This document shows, piece after piece, positions 1-6,597 of a DNA stretch of 8,700 bases. Position 1 is the first letter of the stretch, and the number at the start of each line of letters is the position of its first letter. A program made the translations under genes and the position numbers. The notes under the pieces are model-generated. The model did not search any database, was not told the DNA's origin, and saw only the letters and a list, made by a program, of their open reading frames with translations. Source of the DNA: Deltaproteobacteria bacterium (GTDB lineage Bacteria; Desulfobacterota; Desulfobulbia; Desulfobulbales; Desulfobulbaceae); NCBI GenBank assembly GCA_024277485.1, contig JAJRVA010000240.1:1-8700 (forward strand). The letters are read 5' to 3'.

Positions 1-575
1 AGGGCAGCCTCTTCATCCGGGCAGAACAGCCTGTTGCTGCCGATAACCGACAGGTCCCTTTTGGCGGCCTTCACCCCTCCGAGCGCAACCGTGTACCCGG
101 TTACCACGATATTGTAGGCCCTGAGCAGCCGGCCGGCTACCGCGCCGGCCGCTACCCTGGCAGCTGTTTCACGTGCCGAGGCCCTGCCGCCGCCCCGGTG
201 ATCACGGATCCCGTACTTGGCCTGGTAGGTAACATCACCATGTCCCGGCCGGAACACATCCTTGAGATGATCGTAGGATTTTGAATGCGCGTCTTTGTTG
301 TAGATGACCAGGGAAATCGGCGTTCCGGTCGTCAGCTCGCAGCCGCTGTCGTCCGGACGAAAGGTGCCGGAAAGGATTTCCACCTTGTCGGGCTCCTTCC
401 TGGGACTCTCCCCCTTGCCCTTGCCCGGCCGCCGCCGGTCCAGCTCCTGCTGGATTATTGCCGGTGTCAGTTCCAGGCCCGGCGGGCAGCCGTCTATGAC
501 CGCTCCGACAGCCGGCCCATGGGACTCACCCCAGGTTGTTACCCGAAACAGCCTGCCAAATGTATTTCCAGCCAT
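1..575 (-). CDS. aroC: Chorismate synthase, N-terminal part (gene runs off the left edge)
   Basis: Chorismate synthase converts 5-enolpyruvylshikimate-3-phosphate to chorismate using reduced FMN, the last common step of aromatic synthesis, in the cytoplasm. The reverse-strand frame starting at 575 gives 191 residues before the edge; the family is usually about 350-400, so roughly half is present. The N-terminus [10 protein letters not shown] and the GESHG motif (residues 16-20) are family hallmarks. The second signature spans residues 109-145: [15 protein letters not shown], then [10 protein letters not shown] and RVAAGA. The start is fixed by a strong ribosome binding site GGAAGGA (582-588 on the reverse strand) 6 nt upstream. 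It lies inside the end of aroK, whose stop is only 3 nt away, so the two genes are almost certainly cotranscribed and translationally coupled. No frameshift is seen in the visible part. Confidence 0.97.
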   Translation of the reverse strand, partial: MAGNTFGRLFRVTTWGESHGPAVGAVIDGCPPGLELTPAIIQQELDRRRPGKGKGESPRKEPDKVEILSGTFRPDDSGCELTTGTPISLVIYNKDAHSKSYDHLKDVFRPGHGDVTYQAKYGIRDHRGGGRASARETAARVAAGAVAGRLLRAYNIVVTGYTVALGGVKAAKRDLSVIGSNRLFCPDEEAA

Positions 576-578
576 ATC

Positions 579-1163
579 TCATCCTTCCAGGAAAAATTCC
601 GAAGAAATCTCCCGTGCAATCATTGTTACAACTTCTTCCGGTGTCAGTGCGGCAGTATCCACACTCATATCAGACCCCTTCCGATACAGAGGGGTGCGCG
701 CAGCCAGGACATCCTCAATCTCACTAACGCTGTCCGTCAACGGAGGGCGCTGGCAGGCCGTTGCCTCATCCCGGCCCAGGCGCTGCCGGATCGTTCGGGC
801 ATCAGCCCGCAGCCAGATAACCAGGCTGTTTTTTCGCAGCCGGTCCCAGGCGGCCCCATGCAGAATGGCTCCACCCCCGGTGGAGATAACAGCACGGCTT
901 ACCCCGGCCAGCTCCGTAAGAATTGCCCTTTCCCGCTCCCTGAAAGCATCCCACCCCTTGCTGGCAACATATTCGGCTACACTGCATCCCAGTCCGGCGC
1001 ACAACCGGGCGTCGGTATCTATAAAATCGAAATCCAGACACTCAGCCAGCCGGGCCCCGACAGCGGATTTGCCCGTTGCCCTGAAACCGGTCAGGATTAT
1101 CCGGTCCGGAAAAGGCGCCCCCCGGCGGCGGGGAAATGATCTGTCTTCCTGTTCCATTACCAT
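579..1163 (-). CDS. aroK: Shikimate kinase
   Basis: Phosphorylates the 3-hydroxyl of shikimate with ATP in the shikimate pathway. From the ATG at 1163 the product is 194 residues. Visible elements: Walker A GFRATGKS (26-33), the FIDTD segment (47-51) whose aspartate binds shikimate in the family, FR (74-75), the STGGGA loop (94-99), the lid arginine in QRPPLT (138-143) and the late ARTPLYR (155-161). The core family is about 165-175 residues, so there is a roughly 20-residue N-terminal extension. The start is uncertain: the frame stays open to a TTG at 1193, but AGGAGCAGG (1171-1179) sits 7-11 nt before the ATG at 1163, with another ATG at 1157. I prefer 1163. The following aroC performs the last step of the same pathway. 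Confidence 0.95.
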   Translation of the reverse strand: MVMEQEDRSFPRRRGAPFPDRIILTGFRATGKSAVGARLAECLDFDFIDTDARLCAGLGCSVAEYVASKGWDAFRERERAILTELAGVSRAVISTGGGAILHGAAWDRLRKNSLVIWLRADARTIRQRLGRDEATACQRPPLTDSVSEIEDVLAARTPLYRKGSDMSVDTAALTPEEVVTMIAREISSEFFLEG

Positions 1164-1237
1164 AAAAAAACCTGCTCCTGTGTTCAAGGGCAAAGCGTGC
1201 AGGTATTTTTTTCTTTGTTTTTCATCGTGATATACTT

Positions 1238-1266
1238 ATTGTAATCTCTAACCACCTGCAAAGCAA
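1238..1266 (-). promoter_or_regulatory. Candidate sigma70-type promoter for aroK-aroC
   Basis: On the reverse strand, TTGCTT (1266-1261) and TACAAT (1243-1238) are separated by exactly 17 nt. The -10 element matches 5 of 6 consensus bases, the -35 only 3 of 6. It would start transcription near 1231, leaving a leader of about 70 nt before the aroK ATG. It lies in the divergent gap with cbpA, whose own promoter must overlap it; the only forward candidate I see (TTGTTT at 1215, TATTGT at 1237) is weak. Confidence 0.4.
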
Positions 1267-1295
1267 AGAAGAAAGGGTATGCACCTGTAAGCGAT

Positions 1296-2234
1296 ATGGA
1301 ATTCAAGGATTACTATACAATACTGGGCATCAAGAAGGATGCCTCCCAGGATGAGGTCAAACGTGCCTACCGCAGTCTGGCACGTAAATACCACCCTGAC
1401 ATCAACAAGGATCCTGATGCTGAAACACGGTTCAAGGACGTTGGCGAGGCATACGAGGTACTGCAGGATCCGGAAAAACGGGCCGCGTATGACAAGTTCG
1501 GCTCAAACTGGCAGGCCGGCCAGGAATTCAAGCCGCCGCCCAACTGGGACGCCGGATTTGAATTTTCCGGCGGCAGCTTCACCGATGCCGGGCACGGCGG
1601 CTACAGTGATTTTTTTGAAGAACTTTTCGGGGGCACCCGGTTCACCGGAGCAGGAAGACAAAGCGCCGGATTCCGCATGCAGGGAGAGAATCTGCATGCC
1701 AAGATCGTCATCCGCCTGGAAGATGCATTTCGCGGTTCCAAACAGACCATAACCCTGTCCCGGGCCCGGGTGGATGAAAAGGGGCATGTCAGGACGGAAC
1801 CGCATACCCTGCATGTCACCATTCCCAAGGGTGTTACGGAAGGCCAGCGGATCAGACTGGAGGGCCAGGGCGGTCCGGGTATCGGCGGTGGCCCGAACGG
1901 CGACCTTTTTCTTGAAATTGCTTTTGCCGAACACCCTCTCTTCCATGCCGAGGGACGGGACATCCATCATACCCTGGCCATTACCCCGTGGGAAGCGGCC
2001 CTTGGCGCAACAGTGGCCGTTCCCACCCTGGGAGGCAATGTTGAGATAAAGATTCCTCCCGGGTCCCAGGGAGGGCGCAGGCTGCGCCTGAAGGGCCGCG
2101 GCCTGTCAAGCAAAAACAAGACCGGGGACCAGTATGTGACGCTCCGTATTGTTGTTCCCGAGCCGAAGAACGAGGAACAGAAAAAACTGTACCGGGAAAT
2201 GGCCCGGCTGATGCCGGTAAACCCGAGAATATAA
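1296..2234 (+). CDS. cbpA: DnaJ-like co-chaperone CbpA (curved-DNA-binding protein family)
   Basis: A type II J-domain protein that stimulates DnaK ATPase and delivers substrates; the E. coli relative also binds curved DNA. The 312-residue product is close to E. coli CbpA (306). The J domain occupies residues 5-68 with the HPD motif at 33-35 and the helix IV segment around [10 protein letters not shown] Gly/Phe-rich linker follows (about 70-130), then two C-terminal substrate-binding domains (about 132-290) with [17 protein letters not shown] and [17 protein letters not shown]. There are no CxxCxGxG zinc repeats, which separates it from DnaJ. No strong ribosome binding site precedes the ATG: the nearest purine run, AAGGG at 1273-1277, is 18 nt away. 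cbpM follows 15 nt downstream. No CIRCE element or sigma32-type promoter was seen. Confidence 0.95.
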   Translation: MEFKDYYTILGIKKDASQDEVKRAYRSLARKYHPDINKDPDAETRFKDVGEAYEVLQDPEKRAAYDKFGSNWQAGQEFKPPPNWDAGFEFSGGSFTDAGHGGYSDFFEELFGGTRFTGAGRQSAGFRMQGENLHAKIVIRLEDAFRGSKQTITLSRARVDEKGHVRTEPHTLHVTIPKGVTEGQRIRLEGQGGPGIGGGPNGDLFLEIAFAEHPLFHAEGRDIHHTLAITPWEAALGATVAVPTLGGNVEIKIPPGSQGGRRLRLKGRGLSSKNKTGDQYVTLRIVVPEPKNEEQKKLYREMARLMPVNPRI

Positions 2235-2249
2235 ATGAGGGCCTACACT

Positions 2250-2555
2250 ATGACCCGGAAAATTACATACCTGCGCGGATCTGTGATCGATGAGGACATG
2301 GAGTGCAGCCTGCGGGACATCTGCTGTATGTGCAATATCCCTGCCGCGGTTGTCCTGGACATGGTCGATGAAGGTCTCATCTGCCCTCGCGGCTCAGGCC
2401 CCCTGGAATGGCGTTTCAGTGCCGGAGAGATCCACCGTATCCAGGTCTCGATCAGGCTGCAGCGTGACCTCCGCATCAACCTGCCGGGCTGCGCCCTGAT
2501 CCTGGATCTCATGGAAGAGCTTGAAGAACTGCGACGGCTGACCCGTTCCCGCTGA
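2250..2555 (+). CDS. cbpM: Chaperone modulator CbpM
   Basis: CbpM binds the J domain of CbpA and inhibits its co-chaperone and DNA-binding activities. The product from the ATG at 2250 has 101 residues, the same length as I recall for E. coli CbpM. Its MerR-like helix-turn-helix region falls at about 18-60 (CSLRDICCMC, then VVLDMVDEGLI) and is followed by an amphipathic helix rich in Arg, Leu and Glu (about 64-98). An ATG at 2235 directly after the cbpA stop would add five residues, but GAGGG at 2237-2241 lies inside that extension and sits 8 nt before the ATG at 2250, so the second start is preferred. Position right after cbpA is the classical arrangement. Five cysteines (19, 25, 26, 28, 45), three of them in a CCMC cluster, are more than I would expect for this family. 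Confidence 0.88.
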   Translation: MTRKITYLRGSVIDEDMECSLRDICCMCNIPAAVVLDMVDEGLICPRGSGPLEWRFSAGEIHRIQVSIRLQRDLRINLPGCALILDLMEELEELRRLTRSR

Positions 2556-2558
2556 CCA

Positions 2559-2577
2559 GGAGCAGCGTATCTGCTCC
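2559..2577 (+). other. Stem-loop just after cbpM
   Basis: A perfect 7-bp inverted repeat GGAGCAG / CTGCTCC with a 5-nt loop begins 4 nt after the cbpM stop. It lacks an immediate U tract (the nearest TTTT is 13 nt on), so it is not a standard intrinsic terminator. It could protect the 3' end of the cbpAM message or end it by another route. Confidence 0.4.
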
Positions 2578-2598
2578 CTATGTGGAACAGTTTTGCTA

Positions 2599-2627
2599 TT
2601 GCCAAACAGCCGGGGAATATTTATGAT
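2599..2627 (+). promoter_or_regulatory. Sigma70-type promoter of the lipoprotein-yjbQ operon
   Basis: TTGCCA (2599-2604) and TATGAT (2622-2627) are spaced by 17 nt, each matching 5 of 6 consensus bases. This is the best promoter match in the window. Predicted transcription start is near 2634, giving a leader of about 114 nt before the lipoprotein ATG at 2748. It supports a new transcription unit here, separate from cbpAM. Confidence 0.65.
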
Positions 2628-2642
2628 ATATACACAATCTGT

Positions 2643-2696
2643 CCGGGCCTTTGAAAAAAATATGACCCGGCTTGACCGGACCCATGATACCCGGTC
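2643..2696 (+). promoter_or_regulatory. Structured 5' leader with two inverted repeats
   Basis: Within the predicted leader there are two successive inverted repeats. The first is CCGGG (2643-2647) with CCCGG (2666-2670). The second is GACCGG (2674-2679) with CCGGTC (2691-2696), followed by GTATTTTCC. Because CCGG units recur, alternative pairings between the two are possible. No known riboswitch class is recognised. The second hairpin plus TATTTT resembles a weak attenuator, but the loop is 11 nt and the T run short. Confidence 0.35.
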
Positions 2697-2747
2697 GTAT
2701 TTTCCAGCCTGATCCTGAGTATGCAACCCTTGTCACAGGAGAACACA

Positions 2748-3203
2748 ATGAAACACTTTTCCCTCATTCTTGTCGTCATCAGCTCCCTTTTCCTGGCCTC
2801 CTGCGCCAACAGCAATCTGAACAAGGCCCAGACAGGAGCCATCGGTGGCGCTGCCGGTGGAGCGCTCATCGGCCAGATTATCGGCCACAATACCGAGGCC
2901 ACCCTGATCGGCATGGCGGTCGGCACCATGCTGGGATATATCGTGGGCAATGAAATGGACAAATATGACCGGGAACAGCTCAATCATGTCTATGCCAGGG
3001 GCGTTTCAGGCAACACCTCCGCCTGGATCAACCCGGACACCGGCAACCAGTACCAGGTAACTCCACAGCCGGCCTATACCCCTGCAGGCAGCAACAGGGT
3101 CTGCCGTAAGGCCGAGATCCTGGCGGTCATTGACGGCAAACAGGAAAAAACCTATGCCACTGCCTGCCGCCGGGATGACGGCAGCTGGGAGCTTCAGAAA
3201 TAA
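2748..3203 (+). CDS. Glycine-zipper outer-membrane lipoprotein (17 kDa surface antigen type)
   Basis: A 151-residue envelope lipoprotein of unknown precise role. Residues 1-19 form a lipoprotein signal peptide (MKH, hydrophobic core, LASC lipobox, lipidated Cys19); Ala at +2 predicts outer-membrane sorting. Residues 30-67 form a glycine-zipper segment (GAIGGAAGGALIG and later GMAVGTMLGYIVG) of the type found in 17 kDa surface antigens and related proteins. A C-terminal domain (about 90-151) has the pattern W-NPDTGNQY-VTP, CR (119-120), G-K-Q, ACRRDDGSW, as in the surface-antigen C-terminal domain; Cys119 and Cys140 could pair. AGGAG at 2737-2741 lies 6 nt before the ATG at 2748, so the upstream in-frame ATG at 2721 is rejected. 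yjbQ begins 1 nt after the stop. Confidence 0.88.
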   Translation: MKHFSLILVVISSLFLASCANSNLNKAQTGAIGGAAGGALIGQIIGHNTEATLIGMAVGTMLGYIVGNEMDKYDREQLNHVYARGVSGNTSAWINPDTGNQYQVTPQPAYTPAGSNRVCRKAEILAVIDGKQEKTYATACRRDDGSWELQK

Positions 3204-3204
3204 G

Positions 3205-3612
3205 ATGGCCGCGACCGCCGGAACCTTCCCGGTTGCCACCTCCGCCCATATGGAGTTTGTTGATATCACCGGGCAGGTCCAGGATGCTGTTGCAACAAGC
3301 GGTGTGACAGACGGGGTCTGTTTTGTGTGCAATCCCCATACCACTGCCGGGCTGACAATCAATGAAGGCGCCGACCCGGCCGTGCAGGACGACCTCATCG
3401 GTGTCCTGGGCCGGATCGTGCCCAGGGAATATCCCTACCGGCACATGGAGGGCAATTCGCCTTCCCACATGATGGCAACCCTTACCGGCAGCAGTGTCAC
3501 CGTGTTCATTGAATCGGGGCGCCTGGTCCTGGGCACCTGGCAGCGAATCTTTTTCTGCGAATATGACGGGCCGAGAAACCGCAGGGTCCGGTGGAAAATT
3601 CTTGCGGGCTGA
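3205..3612 (+). CDS. yjbQ: YjbQ-family protein (UPF0047, secondary thiamine-phosphate synthase type)
   Basis: The 135-residue length matches the family (about 130-140). Conserved features include FPVATS near the start, FVDIT (18-22), PHTTAG (44-49) followed by LTINEGADP, YRHMEGNS (78-85) with SH (87-88), GSSVTV (95-100), GRLVLGTWQ (105-113) and FCEYDGPR (117-124). The conserved His residues 45, 80 and 88 are probable metal or active-site residues. Members of this family rescued thiamine-phosphate synthase mutants at low level, hence the usual annotation, but the physiological role is unsettled. The ATG at 3205 is 1 nt after the lipoprotein stop; GGGAG at 3187-3191 is a somewhat distant ribosome binding site (13 nt). 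An in-frame ATG at 3130 would overlap the lipoprotein by 74 nt and lengthen the protein beyond family size. Confidence 0.9.
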   Translation: MAATAGTFPVATSAHMEFVDITGQVQDAVATSGVTDGVCFVCNPHTTAGLTINEGADPAVQDDLIGVLGRIVPREYPYRHMEGNSPSHMMATLTGSSVTVFIESGRLVLGTWQRIFFCEYDGPRNRRVRWKILAG

Positions 3613-3614
3613 CC

Positions 3615-3863
3615 ATGGAACATGACCGTAACAGCAGCGCCGGCGAGATGATCTTTGGTCTGAACCGGGCGGAAGATGAACGGTCCATGGTCTCTTTTCT
3701 TGAACATTTCTGCAGCAGAAAGCTGACCTCGGTCCTTGTCCCGCGGATGACTGATGAGGAAATTACCGAGACGGTCAACCTGCTCGGCACGCTTATGCGA
3801 AACCACCTGGACCACCAGGAATACCATGCCCTTTTTCTTGGTGACCACGATCACCACCACTAA
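3615..3863 (+). CDS. Small His-rich protein of unknown function
   Basis: I do not recognise this family. The 82-residue product is acidic in the middle and predicted soluble, with no signal peptide or membrane segment. It appears helical, with the segment MTDEEITETVNLLGTLMRNHL (45-65). The C-terminus is histidine-rich: H64, H67, H71, then HDHHH at 78-82, a pattern fit for metal binding. A single cysteine is at 33. Start choice: ATG at 3615 lies 2 nt after the yjbQ stop with GCGGG at 3604-3608 (6-nt spacing); a GTG at 3591 would overlap yjbQ and add eight residues. Tight coupling to yjbQ and the UbiD-family gene 23 nt downstream support its being real. A metallochaperone or accessory role for a neighbour is only a guess. 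Confidence 0.7.
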   Translation: MEHDRNSSAGEMIFGLNRAEDERSMVSFLEHFCSRKLTSVLVPRMTDEEITETVNLLGTLMRNHLDHQEYHALFLGDHDHHH

Positions 3864-3886
3864 AGCCCCCTTACCCCTGAACGGAT

Positions 3887-5662
3887 ATGCGGCCCATTAT
3901 CAGCCTGCGTGATTTCATTGCTACCCTCCGGCGCGAGAACGAGCTGCTCACCGTGGACACGCCGGTCGACCCGTATCTTGAGATCGCCGAGATTCACCGC
4001 CGGGTTATCAGCAGGGGAGGACCGGCGCTGCTCTTCACCAATGTCAAAGACTCCTCCTTTCCTGTGGTGACCAACCTTTTCGGAACCAGCCGCCGCCTTG
4101 AACTTGCCTTCGGCAGCCGTCCGCTGGACTTTGTCCGTGACCTGGTCACCCTGGTCGAACACGCCATGCCGCCCTCCTGGAACACCCTGCGGCAGGCCGC
4201 TCCCCTCGTTACCCAGGCACTGAAAATCGGCCTGAAGAACTCCCGCCACGCCCCGATCCTGGAATGCCTGCAGAAACCGGCCAGGCTCTCGACCCTGCCC
4301 ATGCTGACCTCCTGGCATTCGGACGGGGGACCATTTGTCACCCTGCCCCTGGTCTACACCGAACATCCGGAGGGAAAAGGCCATAATCTCGGCATGTACC
4401 GTATCCAGCGCTTTGACGACCAGACAACCGGCATCCACTGGCAGATCCACAAGGGAGGCGGCTACCATTTCTTTGCCGCGGAAAAACTGAACCAGGCCCT
4501 GCCCATGACCCTGTTCATCGGCGGCCCGCCCGCACTTATGCTGGCTGCCATCGCCCCCTTGCCCGAGGATATACCGGAACTGATGTTAGCCGCGCTGCTG
4601 CAGGGAAAAAAACTGGCCATGGCCCGGGACCCGCTGGGAGGGCACCGCCTGGTGGCCCAGGCGGAATTCACGGTCAAGGGCAGTGTGCCACCGCACGTAC
4701 GGCGTCCGGAGGGTCCTTTTGGTGACCACTACGGGTATAACTCCCTGCAGCATGAGTATCCTGTTTTCCAGGCCACCCATCTCTATCACCGGAAAGACGC
4801 CATCTATCCCGCCACGGTTGTCGGACGGCCGCGACAGGAAGATTTCTATATCGGTGATTTCCTCCAGGACCTCCTGTCGCCGCTTTTTCCCCTGGTCATG
4901 AAAGGAGTGCGCCAGCTGAAGACCTTCGGTGAGACCGGTTTCCACTGCCTGGCCGCCGCCAGGGTTGCTGACCGCTATCCACGGGAGGCCTTTGCGGCCG
5001 GCCTGCGGATCCTGGGTGAAGGCCAGCTGTCCCTGACGAAATTCCTCATCATCACTGACGGAGATCTTGACGTGGCGGACTTCCCGAAACTCTGGACCCA
5101 TGTCCTTGAGCGCATCCAGTGGGAGAGCGATCTTTTTGTCTTTGCCAATGTGTCGCAGGATACCCTGGATTACACCGGACCCTCGGTCAACAAGGGGTCC
5201 AAGGCCATGATGATGGGGCTGGGGAAAGACAAAAAACGCGACCTGCCCCTGGAATTCTCGGCTGCGCTGCCACGGGAGTGTGCCAAACCCGTGGTGTTCC
5301 TGCCGGGCACCCTTGTTGTCCAGGGAAGTCCCTACGACGACACACCGGAACTGGCCGCTGAACTTGCCCGCCGGCCTGATCTTGCCGGGTGGCCGGTCAT
5401 ACTGCTGGTCGACTCTTCGTCAGAAGCGACTTCCTCACTCATGGAGTTTCTCTGGACCTTCTTCACCCGCTTTGAACCGGCCGCGGATATTCACGGGGCA
5501 GACCAGAATGTCCGTCGTTTTCACGTGGGCCTGACGCCTCCCATTGTTTTCGACTGCAGGATGAAGCCCTGGTATACCGATGTCCTGGAAGTCGATCCTG
5601 AAACCAGAAGGCTGGTCGACAAAAAAATTGCGGATATGATTCCCTCCCGCTGGCGCAGGTAA
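3887..5662 (+). CDS. UbiD-family prenylated-FMN decarboxylase (menaquinone-type candidate)
   Basis: A 591-residue member of the UbiD family, which decarboxylates unsaturated or aromatic acids with prenylated FMN, a metal and K+. The N-terminal segment LRDFIATLRRENEL and the family fold run the length. The cofactor/metal region is HNLGMYRIQ (166-174) with N167 and R172, followed by HWQIHKGGG (184-192). The catalytic segment EGPFGDHYGY (275-284) gives an R172-E275-D280 triad matching the Arg-Glu-Glu spacing of fungal Fdc1; Asp for the last Glu also occurs in family members I recall. Long members with the GMYR-Q-HWQ-HK pattern are often menaquinone (futalosine-pathway) decarboxylases, so that role is likely but not shown; no mqn gene or UbiX prenyltransferase lies in the window. 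The ATG at 3887 has no good ribosome binding site. It probably belongs to the upstream operon. Confidence 0.9.
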   Translation: MRPIISLRDFIATLRRENELLTVDTPVDPYLEIAEIHRRVISRGGPALLFTNVKDSSFPVVTNLFGTSRRLELAFGSRPLDFVRDLVTLVEHAMPPSWNTLRQAAPLVTQALKIGLKNSRHAPILECLQKPARLSTLPMLTSWHSDGGPFVTLPLVYTEHPEGKGHNLGMYRIQRFDDQTTGIHWQIHKGGGYHFFAAEKLNQALPMTLFIGGPPALMLAAIAPLPEDIPELMLAALLQGKKLAMARDPLGGHRLVAQAEFTVKGSVPPHVRRPEGPFGDHYGYNSLQHEYPVFQATHLYHRKDAIYPATVVGRPRQEDFYIGDFLQDLLSPLFPLVMKGVRQLKTFGETGFHCLAAARVADRYPREAFAAGLRILGEGQLSLTKFLIITDGDLDVADFPKLWTHVLERIQWESDLFVFANVSQDTLDYTGPSVNKGSKAMMMGLGKDKKRDLPLEFSAALPRECAKPVVFLPGTLVVQGSPYDDTPELAAELARRPDLAGWPVILLVDSSSEATSSLMEFLWTFFTRFEPAADIHGADQNVRRFHVGLTPPIVFDCRMKPWYTDVLEVDPETRRLVDKKIADMIPSRWRR

Positions 5663-5738
5663 AGATCCGGGCTCAAAGTACTCGACTTGAATAACAGAAT
5701 GAAACATATACCTTCCCGAAACATGCCGACCACGTGAC

Positions 5739-6482
5739 ATGACGGAACGACTGCAAAAAATACTGGCCAGAACCGGAATCGCATCCCGCCGCAAGGCCGA
5801 AGAGCTGATTCGTGCTGGCAGGGTTGCGGTTGACGGCAGGATAGTCACCGAACTGGGGCTGAAGGTTGACCCTGCCAGTGCTGTCATTACCTTTGACGGT
5901 GCCCCTGTTGTCTTTGAAGAAAAAATCTATCTCCTCCTCAACAAACCTGCCGGTTACGTCACTACCCTGTCGGATACCCATGGAAGACCCATTGTTACCG
6001 ATCTTCTTCAGGGTATTTCCCAGCGGGTTTTCCCGGTCGGCAGGCTTGACTATGACACGGAAGGAGCCCTTATCCTGACCAATGACGGAAGACTCGGCCA
6101 GTACATCCAGCATCCCCGCTATGAAGTGAACAAGACCTATGAGGCGACGGTGACCGGTATTCCCGGCACCAGAAAAATCCGGCAGCTTGAAAAAGGAATT
6201 CGTCTTGACAACCATCTGACCTGGCCGGCAAAGGTCAGGATTCTTGAACGAAAAAATACAGAGGCTACACTCGAACTCATCATCCACGAGGGCAAAAAAC
6301 GACAGGTGAGGAAAATGCTGGCCGCTGTCGGGCACCCGGTCAAAAAACTGAAGAGAACCGCCTACGGCAATCTGAAAATAGGGCCCCTACAGCGTGGTAA
6401 ATACCGTTTCCTCTCCCAAAAAGACCTGAAAAAAATATTTTCCGGAAAAATCCCCTTTACATTCAGCGAAATACCTGATTAA
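5739..6482 (+). CDS. rluB: 23S rRNA pseudouridine synthase, RluB/RsuA family
   Basis: Isomerises a specific uridine in 23S rRNA (position 2605 for E. coli RluB). The 247 residues comprise an N-terminal S4 RNA-binding domain (about 2-60: RLQKILARTGIASRRKAEELI, then GRVAVDGR) and the catalytic domain (about 62-225). The latter has LLLNKPAGYVTT, the catalytic motif GRLDYDTEGALILTNDG with Asp104, HPRYEVNKTYEA, and EGKKRQVRKM (184-193), which is typical of the family. Length is that of bacterial RluB rather than the longer E. coli form. The ribosome binding site is poor. The 76-nt gap after the UbiD-family gene offers only a weak promoter candidate (TCGACT at 5683, TATACC at 5707, 18-nt spacer), so independent transcription is uncertain. 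RluB versus another RsuA-family specificity cannot be settled by reading alone. Confidence 0.92.
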   Translation: MTERLQKILARTGIASRRKAEELIRAGRVAVDGRIVTELGLKVDPASAVITFDGAPVVFEEKIYLLLNKPAGYVTTLSDTHGRPIVTDLLQGISQRVFPVGRLDYDTEGALILTNDGRLGQYIQHPRYEVNKTYEATVTGIPGTRKIRQLEKGIRLDNHLTWPAKVRILERKNTEATLELIIHEGKKRQVRKMLAAVGHPVKKLKRTAYGNLKIGPLQRGKYRFLSQKDLKKIFSGKIPFTFSEIPD

Positions 6483-6490
6483 ATTTAAAT

Positions 6491-6521
6491 AGTTATCAAC
6501 GGGTGACAGGTAAGGATAACT
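6491..6521 (+). promoter_or_regulatory. Inverted repeat with IHF-consensus-like core upstream of the HU/IHF gene
   Basis: AGTTATC (6491-6497) and GATAACT (6515-6521) form a perfect 7-bp inverted repeat with a 17-nt spacer. Overlapping its left arm, TATCAACGGGTGA (6494-6506) matches the E. coli IHF consensus WATCAANNNNTTR except at one base. An A/T-rich run lies just upstream (from about 6480), as is common for IHF sites. It sits about 100 nt before the start of the IHF-like gene, so autoregulation is plausible. No clear promoter was assigned in this gap: TTGACT at 6549 lacks a good -10 partner. Confidence 0.3.
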
Positions 6522-6597
6522 GCTGACGGCATGTACTATCCGTATATCTTGACTGCTCATGAGATGAAGTTTTATCGGCACCACGAGGGTGAGTAAC

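Noticed and set aside
285..1230. Long forward-strand open frames (284 and 308 residues) opposite aroC-aroK
   Set aside because: They are antisense to well-supported shikimate-pathway genes, look compositionally unlike proteins (rich in Pro, Ser, Arg, Gln) and match no family.
1503..1970. Reverse-strand 155-residue open frame opposite cbpA
   Set aside because: It is a shadow of the CbpA reading frame with no supporting features.
2634..2747. Possible TPP riboswitch in the leader of the lipoprotein-yjbQ operon (CCTGATC and CTGAG strings, thiamine-related YjbQ annotation)
   Set aside because: The strings are in the wrong order and lack the conserved partner segments of the TPP aptamer; the resemblance is coincidental.
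3860..4468. Reverse-strand 202-residue open frame opposite the UbiD-family gene
   Set aside because: It is a shadow of the GC-rich coding strand, with no recognisable domain or ribosome binding site.
5673..6335. Reverse-strand 220-residue open frame opposite rluB
   Set aside because: It is antisense to a clear pseudouridine synthase and shows no family motifs.
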